From the NCBI RefSeq assembly GCF_958301595.1, contig NZ_CATQJU010000001.1:1922001-1986000 (forward strand): 64,000 bases of DNA. Direction: 5' to 3'. Positions 24,992 through 33,645 of the stretch are shown in pieces; the stretch's first letter is position 1; every line of letters begins with the position of its first letter. The notes beneath the pieces were generated by a model. The model saw only the letters and a list, made by a program, of their open reading frames with translations, did no database searches and had not been told where the DNA came from. The position numbers and the translations under genes are program-made. Origin of the DNA: Porphyromonas vaginalis. GTDB taxonomy: Bacteria; Bacteroidota; Bacteroidia; Bacteroidales; Porphyromonadaceae.

Positions 24992-27900
24992 TTACTTCGT
25001 ACGCTTCTTACGTCTGCTGTAAAGGAGAGAGAGCACCAGTATGAGGACGAGTACGACGCCTCCGATGATGACCACCTCGGTCGTGTAGAGATGATCCTGA
25101 TCCTCTGCAGAGGCAGCGCCAGCGGCCTGCTTCTTGCCCTGTGCCTTGTCTGAGTCCTTCGAGAGTACCTGCTGCTTTTGGTCAGACTGTGAGGTCACCT
25201 TGAGTGCCTTGTCTAGGGCGGCGGTGTACCCTTGCTGCTGCTCGGGTGTGAGTTGATCCTGGATCATCTTACGTAGCTTAGCATTGTCACAGACCATACC
25301 GCTACAACCAGCACCCGCCTTTGCCAAGCTCTCGGCATGGAGCTGAGCGATGGTCTGCTTTTGCTCAGCAGTCGCCTGCCAGTAACCCTTGCGAATGGTC
25401 TCCATCATGGAGGCGGTGAGGTCTTGCAGGGCTGCTGGATTGTTGCGCTCGAAGAAGTCAACGGTGCCGAGCTGATGCTTGTCCACGACATACATATCGT
25501 AGAGGGCATCCCAGAGCTCCTTGTCGATGGCTGAGGGCTTCATGACGTTCCACGCATAGGTATTGCGGATGGTCTCGTCGATAGCGTCTGCTGCTCCCGC
25601 ACCCTCTTTGAGTTGCTCACGTACATAGGTGGGGTTGAGGATTGTGGTGCGAGCTTCGACGCCGATAGCCTGCTTGATCTCCTGCGTCTTGACACGACGA
25701 CGGTTACGCAGATCGGTGAAGTAGCCCTCGGGGTCCTTGCCCGTGACGTGACGCACGGAGAGGGTGAGTCCGCCCATAAACTCATAGACGTGATCCAAAC
25801 TTAGCGCGCCCCACGTATTGCTCTGACGGGGCTGGACGACGGCATCGGTGTTTTGCAGAGCTGCCTCAAAGATTCCTTTGGCGGTCTCGCCCCAAAGCTC
25901 TTCGTCGCCATAGATGGCGCCCATATTGTTCATGTAAACCTCGGCAATCTCACTCTCTTTCTCCCAACGGTCACCGCTCTCGACCATCTCCTGAATGCCA
26001 GTACCGTAGGCACCGTTGAGACCGCCGAAGATGCGCTTGCCGCTAAGCTTACGAGCCTGCTCGGGGGGTACGCCATGCTCTAGGAGCACACGCTCCGCCT
26101 CGACACGTCCGAGGGCTATCTGATTGGGTGTGTTGCCATCCTTGGTCTCTGCCACGAGATCCATAGCCTTTTGCAAGAGGAAGAGGCGGGAGGCTGCGAT
26201 GTCTCGGAGCTGGCCCGAGGTCTGTATGACCACATCCACACGAGGTCTGCCGAGCTCCTTGATAGGGATGACGCGCACGTCGATCACCTTGCCACGGCGG
26301 TCACGCACGGGCTCGACACCGAGGAGCGCCATGATCTCAGCGATGGTCGTACCCTCGCTCTCGATGAAGCTACTGCTCCAGAGCGTGAAGCTCACCTTGC
26401 GTGGTATGGAGTCGTTGTGACGAGAGCGGTAGTCGGCTAGGAGCGCATCGGCTAGCTGCTGTCCGTCTTCCCATGCCTTTGCTGTGGGTGTCATCTCGGG
26501 ATCGATGGCGTAGAGGTTGCGCCCTGTGGGTAGTACGGAGGGGCTAGCGATGAAGTCTCCGCCTGGCGAAGGTGCCGTATAGCCTCCACTGAGCGCATTG
26601 GCGAGCGAAGCTAGCTCGAGCTGTGGCGAAGTGATCAGCATACGCTTATAATATGGTATCTCTGCCACGGAGCGACGCAACAGACTGACTCCCTCGGCGA
26701 GGAGTACCAGCTTGGGGTCTTGCTTCGTCTCAGCGCTGGCGGGTTTGCCATGAGGAGGCATACCGCCACCCATTCCTTTGGACATATTCTTTGGCATACC
26801 TCCTGGGTGACCACTGGGCATCCCACTAGGCTTGCCCTGTGGCTTAGCTTTTGCCTTGTCACCACCCATCATACCTGCAGGCATACCGCCCATCATACTG
26901 GACTGTGCACTCTCCTCTTGTTGCGCCTTGAGGAACTGATCGGCACGTGCCAGCTCGGCTCTACTAACGCCTAGCGACTGAATGAGTGCATCGACCTCTC
27001 CTGCGGCAATCTCTCGATCCTGAACACGAGCCACAAAGCGGTCCACAGGACGGAGGTAGTGAGCGTTGAAGTAGACATCGTCCTTGATCTGAGCGTCGGT
27101 GATCCGTCCGCGAGACTTATCTATCTGAGCCAGTGCATAGGCTATTGGGTCGACCGAGAGGAGGCGGACACTAGAGCGAATCTTCTCTGAGCTGAAGGGG
27201 ACACCCGTCGTGTACATACCGCCCACGATCTTGGCGTGAGCTAGCTCATCAACAAAGTTGGCAATCAGCTCAATCTCTTCTCTCGTGTAGGGCTTGCTCA
27301 TCGTGGAGTCTAGCTTGAGGTCTCTGTGGAAGCCCTTAACGATGGTCATCTCTTTGATCCGCTTGGAGAGTGCATCGTCATCTTTTTCCGAAGCTAGATA
27401 GCGGTCGGTCAAGTCGCGCAACGGTTGCATCTCTTTGTCTAGCTGCGTATCGATAAAGGGCGGAGCTAAGTAAGAGACTGCCTGCCCGTAGGAGCGACGC
27501 TTGGCGATCATACACTCGCCGACATTTGCTGTCGTATAGTAATAGATGTGTGGCAGATCACGTACGAGCCTATCGGTGTAGTCGTAGTTGCTCAGCGCTA
27601 CCTGCTTGCCGGGGATAAACTCCAGACTGCCGTGGGTACCGAAGTGCATCAAGACGTCAGCCTGCCAGCCGTTACGAGCCCATAGATAGCTCGCTATGTA
27701 TGGGTAAGTGGGTACGGAGGTAGAGCCGTGTACCATCTTGAAGTCTAGATCTCCGCTGCCAGTCCCTGGCTGAGGTAGGAGTGCTACCTTACCATAAGTG
27801 AGTCGGGTCACGGCAATGCCCTCGACACCGTCACGCTCTAAGACGAAGTCGTGCCCTGGGATCGACCCATAGCGAGTCTCTATGCTGTCTTTGAGTGCAG

Positions 27901-29266
27901 GAGGGAAGGTATCGTCGATCCACTGCGTCAGCTCTTGCGTCGAGACAAAGGCGGGGTAGTTGCTGTGTAGCATCATCTGCTTGTTGCCCTCCGCATAGTT
28001 GTTATAGAGGGCACCACGAGACATCAGATCCTTGGCAAAAGCCTCCTCCGTGTCGGGCAAGCCTGTCAGGTCGTAGCCTTGGCTCTGTAGATACTTCAGG
28101 ACGTTGTAGAGCGATGGCACCACCTCGATACCTTGCGCCACGAGACTGTTTTGTCCAGGGCCCTTGAAGTAGAAGAGTGCTATGCGCTTGTCCGCATTGC
28201 TCATCGTCTGTAGCTTGACATAGCGGTGGAGTAGTGAGCAGAAGTCGGGCAGACGCTCAGGGATCGTGTGAAACTCCTTAAAGCCCTGCTTGTTCTCTCG
28301 CAGTGTCACCAGTGCAAAGGGGAGGATTGTGCCATCTATCTCAGGCGTTACGACCGTCTGGCTGAGGTAACCGCCCCACATGCCTTGCTTGTCTTTGATC
28401 CAGTCGTCATATAGCTCCGATACGAGGAGCGGAGAGAAGATGGGTACGTTGTGCTCTTTGAGCCAAGCGATGGCGGGGTCGCCACCGAAGCGTCCGTGGG
28501 CGAAGTAGATGACCGCCTGTGGCTTGATCTCCGTGAGGAACTCCAGTCGGCGTGTCATCGCACTGATGGGGTAGACGTTAAAGCCAGAATCCTCCAACGC
28601 TCCGATCAACTCGTCCAAGTAGTCTCGGCTCGATCCGAAGGGACCTGCGATGCCCGTAAAGAGCGCAATGCGAGGAGCTCCCTCCTTGTAGCCATGCTCA
28701 TTGTAGAACTTCTGAAAGCTCTCTACACTATCGAAGGCGAGGTCGGGGTCTTCGTCCGTAAAGAGTAGGTCGTAGCCGTACTCTATCGGCTCCTCGATAG
28801 TCCCCGTGCGGAGCGACTTGCCGAGTACTTCCTTACGGATGTAGTTAAAGGCCGAGCGGTAGTTGCTCGTACCGCCATTGGCCAGATAAGACACCAGCGT
28901 CTCCTGCTGTAGCGAGTCTAGGTTAGAGATGTTATTCTCTGGCGTCGTGGTCATGTAGGCGAGGTACTTCAGTCCGCGCTCCTCGCCTAGTTGCTTGATC
29001 AGCGCACGGTCCTCGTCGGTCCACTTGAGCCCCATGCCGAAGGCGATCATGGCGTCGTAGTTCTTCAGCTCCGAGAGCTCGGTGACGGCTGTGAGGCGCA
29101 CATTCTTCTTGTCGGTCGCAGCCGCCATACGAGAGGCTACGAAGTCTGGCATATTGACCAAAGCGACCCGCACAGGCTTAGGCCACAAGAGATAGGCGCC
29201 GAGGATGATGAGTATCAGTAGTACTGGTGCTCCTATGTAGTAGAGATGCTTCTTGGAGAAAGTCAT
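24992..29266 (-). CDS. hmuS: HmuS, CobN/BchH-like chelatase-type protein
   Basis: 1,424-residue membrane-anchored member of the CobN/magnesium-chelatase H family. An N-terminal helix (residues 9-29) and a C-terminal helix (near 1395-1417) bracket the domain, so the bulk probably faces the periplasm. The family motif MHFGTHGSLEFIPGK lies near residue 540, followed by a CobN-like DLPHIYYYTTANVGE segment. In cobalamin synthesis this family inserts cobalt; in hmu loci the protein is thought to act on haem, possibly removing iron, though that is from memory. Residues about 788-845 form a Gly/Met/Pro-rich insert with ten Met and two His in about 55 residues. Confidence 0.9.
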   Translation of the reverse strand: MTFSKKHLYYIGAPVLLILIILGAYLLWPKPVRVALVNMPDFVASRMAAATDKKNVRLTAVTELSELKNYDAMIAFGMGLKWTDEDRALIKQLGEERGLKYLAYMTTTPENNISNLDSLQQETLVSYLANGGTSNYRSAFNYIRKEVLGKSLRTGTIEEPIEYGYDLLFTDEDPDLAFDSVESFQKFYNEHGYKEGAPRIALFTGIAGPFGSSRDYLDELIGALEDSGFNVYPISAMTRRLEFLTEIKPQAVIYFAHGRFGGDPAIAWLKEHNVPIFSPLLVSELYDDWIKDKQGMWGGYLSQTVVTPEIDGTILPFALVTLRENKQGFKEFHTIPERLPDFCSLLHRYVKLQTMSNADKRIALFYFKGPGQNSLVAQGIEVVPSLYNVLKYLQSQGYDLTGLPDTEEAFAKDLMSRGALYNNYAEGNKQMMLHSNYPAFVSTQELTQWIDDTFPPALKDSIETRYGSIPGHDFVLERDGVEGIAVTRLTYGKVALLPQPGTGSGDLDFKMVHGSTSVPTYPYIASYLWARNGWQADVLMHFGTHGSLEFIPGKQVALSNYDYTDRLVRDLPHIYYYTTANVGECMIAKRRSYGQAVSYLAPPFIDTQLDKEMQPLRDLTDRYLASEKDDDALSKRIKEMTIVKGFHRDLKLDSTMSKPYTREEIELIANFVDELAHAKIVGGMYTTGVPFSSEKIRSSVRLLSVDPIAYALAQIDKSRGRITDAQIKDDVYFNAHYLRPVDRFVARVQDREIAAGEVDALIQSLGVSRAELARADQFLKAQQEESAQSSMMGGMPAGMMGGDKAKAKPQGKPSGMPSGHPGGMPKNMSKGMGGGMPPHGKPASAETKQDPKLVLLAEGVSLLRRSVAEIPYYKRMLITSPQLELASLANALSGGYTAPSPGGDFIASPSVLPTGRNLYAIDPEMTPTAKAWEDGQQLADALLADYRSRHNDSIPRKVSFTLWSSSFIESEGTTIAEIMALLGVEPVRDRRGKVIDVRVIPIKELGRPRVDVVIQTSGQLRDIAASRLFLLQKAMDLVAETKDGNTPNQIALGRVEAERVLLEHGVPPEQARKLSGKRIFGGLNGAYGTGIQEMVESGDRWEKESEIAEVYMNNMGAIYGDEELWGETAKGIFEAALQNTDAVVQPRQSNTWGALSLDHVYEFMGGLTLSVRHVTGKDPEGYFTDLRNRRRVKTQEIKQAIGVEARTTILNPTYVREQLKEGAGAADAIDETIRNTYAWNVMKPSAIDKELWDALYDMYVVDKHQLGTVDFFERNNPAALQDLTASMMETIRKGYWQATAEQKQTIAQLHAESLAKAGAGCSGMVCDNAKLRKMIQDQLTPEQQQGYTAALDKALKVTSQSDQKQQVLSKDSDKAQGKKQAAGAASAEDQDHLYTTEVVIIGGVVLVLILVLSLLYSRRKKRTK

Positions 29267-29299
29267 AGGGAGAGAGTCTTAGTAGGGGGAAAGCCCTTT

Positions 29300-31258
29300 T
29301 TAGTAGTTCAGTGAGAGCGAAACGAAGTAGCTACGTCCAGGCGATAGCGACGCGCCCTGCTCGATGATCGGAGTCATATAGTTGAAAAGGTTGTCGCAAC
29401 CCAGCGTCAAGCTAAGGTCTAGGAGGGTCTGCCAGCGCTGCGTGACGCTTGCCCTAAAGAGCGCGTAGCCAGGATAGGTGGCGTACTTATAGTCGTCACT
29501 GGCATTGTCATAGACGGCAGAGGTAACGCCACTGAGGTAACGCCCTGAGACCTGCCCCGAGAGGGTGTACGAGCCCCAGCGGTGTCCATACTGTACGGAG
29601 CCATTGATGTGGTGCGGTCTCGTGCTGCGGATATGGAAGGATTGCGTCTTGCCCTGCACCTTCATCTGCTCTAGGACGAAGGCGTAGTTGACATTGATAT
29701 CAAAGTTTGCGAAGGGTGTGACCCGTAGCATCGCCGTACCGCTCCACAGGTCTAGGGGCTTCTCCCCGTTGCGATATTGGAGTACACGGCCCTCCTGCTC
29801 GGGACGCGTATAGATGCGGTTGTTGATACGATTGTAGGAGGCCGAGAGGGAGAGGTTCATAAAGGAGTTGTTGTACTCAGGCGCGATCATCACGAGGTGG
29901 CTGATCTCCGGCTTGAGGTCTTTGGCACCTTTGATGCGAAACATACCTCTGTGGTCCCAGTCCATAAAGAGCTCCTTGAGTGAAGGCGACCTAAAGCCCT
30001 CGGAATAGCTAATGCGTAGGGCGTAGTTTCGATTGCGCCACATGATCGACAGACGAGGTGTCAGGTGCGTGCCATAGGTCGAGTGCATATCCTGCCGGAG
30101 GCCCACGGTAGTACTCCAGTTATTGTCCATACGCCAGAGCATCTGCCCGTAGAGTGTCTTGGTCGAGGCGCGGTGTACGTCATTGAGATTGGTCACCTGT
30201 ACGCTGCGCAGGCTCTCGTGGAGGATCTCGACGCCCGCATTGAAGGTCGGCTTGTAGGGATCTTCTGAGGGGTCGTAGTTGTACTGCATGCGTGCCGTCT
30301 GCGTTAGGTAGTTAAACTGTGGCTCCCAGGGCCCCTCCTCCTCTGTGGCGAGGAAGAAGTACTTGTCTCGCTTGTACCCCTCGATGTGGTAGCTGGTCTC
30401 TATGGAGTGTCCGTCGGTGGGTTTGTAGAGTACTTGCAGATTGCCAGTGGGGCTTTGGTAGCGGTTCTTCTCCTTATCGTCAAAGTTCTGCATGCGTGAG
30501 TGAAAGCGTCCCGTAGCGGTGATCGAGAGACGCTTGTCTGGGGAAAGGTAGCGAAGCTTCTCTCCAATGTTAAAGGTGTAGAAGCCTGGCATGGTGCGTG
30601 GTCTGTCGGCACTAACTCCTGGCAACTCGTAGTCATGCTGCTTGGCATAGCCACCCGTTGTGGTGCTGGTCACACGCCCCAGTCTCATCACCAGACGACC
30701 GTTGTAGCGCTGTATGCTCTCCGTGTCGTAGTGACCTGAGAGCGTAGCGTCGAGCTTCTTGTGGCTCCGCTTCGTGATGATGTTGATTACGCCGCCTATG
30801 GCATTGCTCCCATAGAGAGCCGAGCTAGAGCCTTGTAGCATCTCGATGCGCTCTATCGAAGAGGGGTCTATACGCTCTAGGTCTACGCTACTGGAGGCTC
30901 CCTCGTTGGTCATACGCTCGCCATCTATGAGGAAGAGGTAGTAGTCTGCCGAGAGCCCCCGTATGCTCATCCGGTTTTGCGTGCCGTGGGTGCTCGTCTG
31001 CACGCCAGGGAGCACCATCTGCAGCAGATCCTCCACAGATCGTGCCTGCACCGCCTCGATCTCTTTGGGTGAGACGACGCGGATCGGTATGGAGATGTTT
31101 TTCATGGGGCAGCGTGTGCGGGTACCCGTGACGACTACCTCGTTAAGGCACTTGACTTTCGTACTGTCTACGAGTGTCGAGTCCTGAGGGAGTGGGGTAG
31201 CGGAGAGAGCCCCTGCGAGGGTGAGTAGGGAGAGGAGGGTGTATAGAGACCTTTTCAT
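29300..31258 (-). CDS. hmuR: HmuR-like TonB-dependent haem receptor
   Basis: 652-residue outer-membrane receptor. A signal peptide (MKRSLYTLLSLLTLAGALSA) precedes a plug domain (EVVVTGTRT near residue 42; SIRGL; EMLQGSSSALYGSNAIGGVINI near 138-160) and a 22-strand barrel ending in the aromatic FVSLSLNY. The FRSPSLKELF segment near residue 415 corresponds to the FRAP/NPNL haem-receptor motif, but the NPNL half is altered. Next to hmuY upstream and hmuS 33 bp downstream. Imports haem delivered by HmuY. Confidence 0.93.
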   Translation of the reverse strand: MKRSLYTLLSLLTLAGALSATPLPQDSTLVDSTKVKCLNEVVVTGTRTRCPMKNISIPIRVVSPKEIEAVQARSVEDLLQMVLPGVQTSTHGTQNRMSIRGLSADYYLFLIDGERMTNEGASSSVDLERIDPSSIERIEMLQGSSSALYGSNAIGGVINIITKRSHKKLDATLSGHYDTESIQRYNGRLVMRLGRVTSTTTGGYAKQHDYELPGVSADRPRTMPGFYTFNIGEKLRYLSPDKRLSITATGRFHSRMQNFDDKEKNRYQSPTGNLQVLYKPTDGHSIETSYHIEGYKRDKYFFLATEEEGPWEPQFNYLTQTARMQYNYDPSEDPYKPTFNAGVEILHESLRSVQVTNLNDVHRASTKTLYGQMLWRMDNNWSTTVGLRQDMHSTYGTHLTPRLSIMWRNRNYALRISYSEGFRSPSLKELFMDWDHRGMFRIKGAKDLKPEISHLVMIAPEYNNSFMNLSLSASYNRINNRIYTRPEQEGRVLQYRNGEKPLDLWSGTAMLRVTPFANFDINVNYAFVLEQMKVQGKTQSFHIRSTRPHHINGSVQYGHRWGSYTLSGQVSGRYLSGVTSAVYDNASDDYKYATYPGYALFRASVTQRWQTLLDLSLTLGCDNLFNYMTPIIEQGASLSPGRSYFVSLSLNY

Positions 31259-31324
31259 ATAGTAAAGTTTAGGGCGTAAAAGGGAATAGGCTCAGTGCGC
31301 TTAAGAGACGCTTAGAGCCAAGCA

Positions 31325-31367
31325 AGCTCGGAGCCACAGAGAGCGGTCTCTCTAGTAGCTCCGAGCT
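31325..31367 (-). promoter_or_regulatory. Intercistronic hairpin between hmuY and hmuR
   Basis: Perfect 10-bp stem AGCTCGGAGC / GCTCCGAGCT with an inner AGAGAG/CTCTCT pair, 13 bp downstream of the hmuY stop. On the minus strand no T-run follows, so an RNA-stabilising or partial-attenuation role is more likely than full termination. That would let hmuY be expressed above the rest of the operon. Confidence 0.6.
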
Positions 31368-31379
31368 GGTAAGGGATGA

Positions 31380-32024
31380 TTACTTTTTGTCTGCCAGTAT
31401 GGCATACTCTAGGGTGATGTATCCCCTCTTCTTCGTAGCACTCAGACAGTCTAGGACGCGGACGCGAACGATCTGACCAGCTGCCGAGCGTACGAGAAAG
31501 ACAGAGGGATCTACCGTATCCTTGGGAGGCATACCCTCACTGCTGATGATACCTTTATTTAGGTATCCTTTCCCACCGCCCTTAGGCTCTGAGGTGAGGA
31601 GGAAGTTGGCCGACTGCTTCTTGTACTCTATATCGTGCTTGCCATCTTTGTTGGCACCAAACTTCATCAGGAGCAGACCCTCACGGTCTAGCGTCCACTC
31701 GCTATCCTTAGGAGTAGGTATGTTACCCATTAGATCCTTTTGGGTGGTGCGAAAGGCTGCGCCCTGGCCCTTGCCCGAGGTACCGCCGTTGGTCTTGAAG
31801 TCGTAGCGGTGCAGACCTAGATCCCATGATAGATCGGTCTCAGGAGCGGATACGTTGACCACTTCGCCCTTGTCAAAGTTGATGTAGACCCACTTCGTGT
31901 AGTCGGAAGCGTCTACGACGATCTTTTTGGTCGCAGGCTTCGGCTCGTTATTGTCCTTGTTGCACGAAGCACATAGTAGCAGCGTCATAAGCGCCGCTAG
32001 AGAGAGTAGGATTGTCTTCTTCAT
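31380..32024 (-). CDS. hmuY: HmuY-like haem-binding lipoprotein
   Basis: 214-residue lipoprotein with a signal peptide and lipobox LLCASC (Cys21). The WDLGLHRYDFKTNGG block at residues 67-81 is the HmuY-family core. In P. gingivalis HmuY haem iron is held by two histidines, while relatives use methionines. Here H72, H130, M99, M120 and M165 are the only nearby candidates, and the actual pair cannot be assigned without alignment. The internal ATG 32024 is used because the frame from 32099 adds 25 residues before the signal peptide. It is the first gene of the operon and the presumed surface or secreted hemophore. Confidence 0.9.
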   Translation of the reverse strand: MKKTILLSLAALMTLLLCASCNKDNNEPKPATKKIVVDASDYTKWVYINFDKGEVVNVSAPETDLSWDLGLHRYDFKTNGGTSGKGQGAAFRTTQKDLMGNIPTPKDSEWTLDREGLLLMKFGANKDGKHDIEYKKQSANFLLTSEPKGGGKGYLNKGIISSEGMPPKDTVDPSVFLVRSAAGQIVRVRVLDCLSATKKRGYITLEYAILADKK

Positions 32025-32067
32025 ATACTTTATTTGCTTAGAAAAAACTGGTTGTCTGATTGCTATG

Positions 32068-32075
32068 CAAAGGTA
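32068..32075 (-). promoter_or_regulatory. -7 promoter box of the hmu operon (minus strand)
   Basis: CAAAGGTA on the plus strand is TACCTTTG on the minus strand. CAAA at 32092-32095 gives a TTTG about 17 bp further upstream. The leader is about 40 nt. No Fur-like palindrome was recognised around it. Confidence 0.7.
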
Positions 32076-32223
32076 TGAAGGAGAGCCTACGCAAATCAAT
32101 ACCTAAACATTGGTATTTAAGTTTGTTTTGCCCTAATACTTGGCCATAAGCGTCCTATACTACGGAGCAGACCGCCATGCTATCGTTAGTTGCTTCGTAT
32201 GGGGAGACGGGTGCAGTTGTAAA

Positions 32224-32297
32224 AGTTCCATAATGGTTCCAGCCTTGGAACTTTTTAGTTCCAAGGGAGGAACTTTCGAGTTCCAAGGGAGGAACTA
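32224..32297. repeat. Palindromic-unit array in the hmuY-integrase gap
   Basis: Three to four units: GTTCCAGCCTTGGAAC, GTTCCAAGGGAGGAAC twice, with CTTTCGA spacers. No gene was found in the rest of 32100-32605. Confidence 0.75.
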
Positions 32298-32605
32298 TTA
32301 GGGGGAAGGGCATTAGGGAGAGGATTGCGGGTAAGTAAATGGAAATGAGATGGGTTTGCACGATATCTCAGTGGTTTGCGCTACGAGGTAAAGTGCAGAA
32401 AGCGTGGATTTGAGCAGAAGTTCCGTTACCAAATCGTTAGCCCATTCTCCGAATGGTAACGAAGAGGTAGAAGTAGGTAACTGACGGAAGAGTATTCGAT
32501 AAGGGAATCCTCTGTATTTCTGGCTCTGTTGCTCTGATATACAATGCTTTGCATGGCTGAGAACACTTCGGGAACGGGTAACTTTGACCATAAAAACAGA
32601 AGCGT

Positions 32606-33228
32606 ATGCAAACAGACAAAATGAAGGTTTTGCTCTACCTCAAAAAGAGCGGATTGGATAGGTCAGGGCAAGCTCCGATTATGGGGCGGATAACCTATGG
32701 ACGAACCATCGCTCAATTCCGTTGCAAGCTGTCGTGCGACCCCAAGTTGTGGAATGCTCGTGAGAGCAGGCTGAACGGCAAGAGTCGTGAAGCTGTGACA
32801 ACGAATGGCAAGTTGGAGCGCTTGCTTCTCTCGGCGCAGTCGGCTTTATCAAACCCTTTGTGAGCGAGGGGTTGTCTTTACAGCGACTGACATCAAGGAC
32901 CTTGCATCCGATAGCGGAGCAGATACTCGCCCTTTACACGAAGGAGCAGAGCAGAGGGGATTACAAGATATTCCCCGATACAATGATCGACTGGAAGCTA
33001 CTCCGTCATCTCAAAGCCGTGGGGTTGGCATGTGGCATCCGTACTCCGTTGACTTGGCACTGTGCAAGACACTCGTTCGGCACGCTAACGCTAGAGGCTG
33101 GTGTGCCTATCGAGAGCATCGATAAGATGATGGAGCATTCGTCTATTGCCAGCACGCAAATCTATGCCCAAGTCACCGACCAAAAGATTGCACGGGATAT
33201 GAAGAGGTTGATGCAAAAGCCTCTGTAA
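32606..33228 (+). pseudogene. Decayed tyrosine recombinase (Bacteroidota integrase)
   Basis: Remnant of a phage/transposon integrase. Frame one (32606-32863) encodes the Arm-binding N-terminus (MGRITYGRTIAQFRCKLSCD, LNGKSREAV). Its continuation (LCERGVVFTATDIKDL) appears in another frame from about 32850. A deletion of most of the core-binding and early catalytic region follows. The catalytic end reappears at 32860-33228 (LTWHCARHSFGTLTLEAG, then MMEHSSIASTQIYAQV with the presumed nucleophile Tyr). The frameshift plus the missing middle, including the first catalytic Arg, make it non-functional. A TAACTTTG box at 32579-32586 may be its old promoter. Confidence 0.85.
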
Positions 33229-33645
33229 ATAGGCGTTCTTCCACATAAGAGATTGGCTTGCTCTAGTGAATAGCGAACTTTTTTCATCAAGATGCTTGCA
33301 TATTCATTTATTTTTTTGTACATTGGCTGGCGAAGATAAGAATAGAGTCTTGAGTTCGATTCGAAGTCTTTGAGTTTTGTAATACTAACTTAGACCTATA
33401 TGCCTATGAGAAAGTTTTAGTCTTAGCGTCTATTGTGATGCTTTCGATGTCGATTTGTGCCTTCTCTTAGGAGACCTACCACTAGGAGGTAAGCAAGAGA
33501 GGCTGTCTTCAGATGATTGCTGTAATCATTGTGAAGTCAAGAGAGAAGTCGATTCTGTCGACTCCTATGCTAGAAAAAGCCCTGGAGAGTAAGTTCGCAG
33601 GGTATATCCGTACTGAATAATGAACCTATTAAGCTTCACTTGATT
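33229..33645. other. Intergenic region, nothing recognised
   Basis: AT-rich stretch between the integrase remnant and the LRR gene. No promoter box matching TAnnTTTG with confidence, no hairpin of note and no open frame. Confidence 0.5.
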
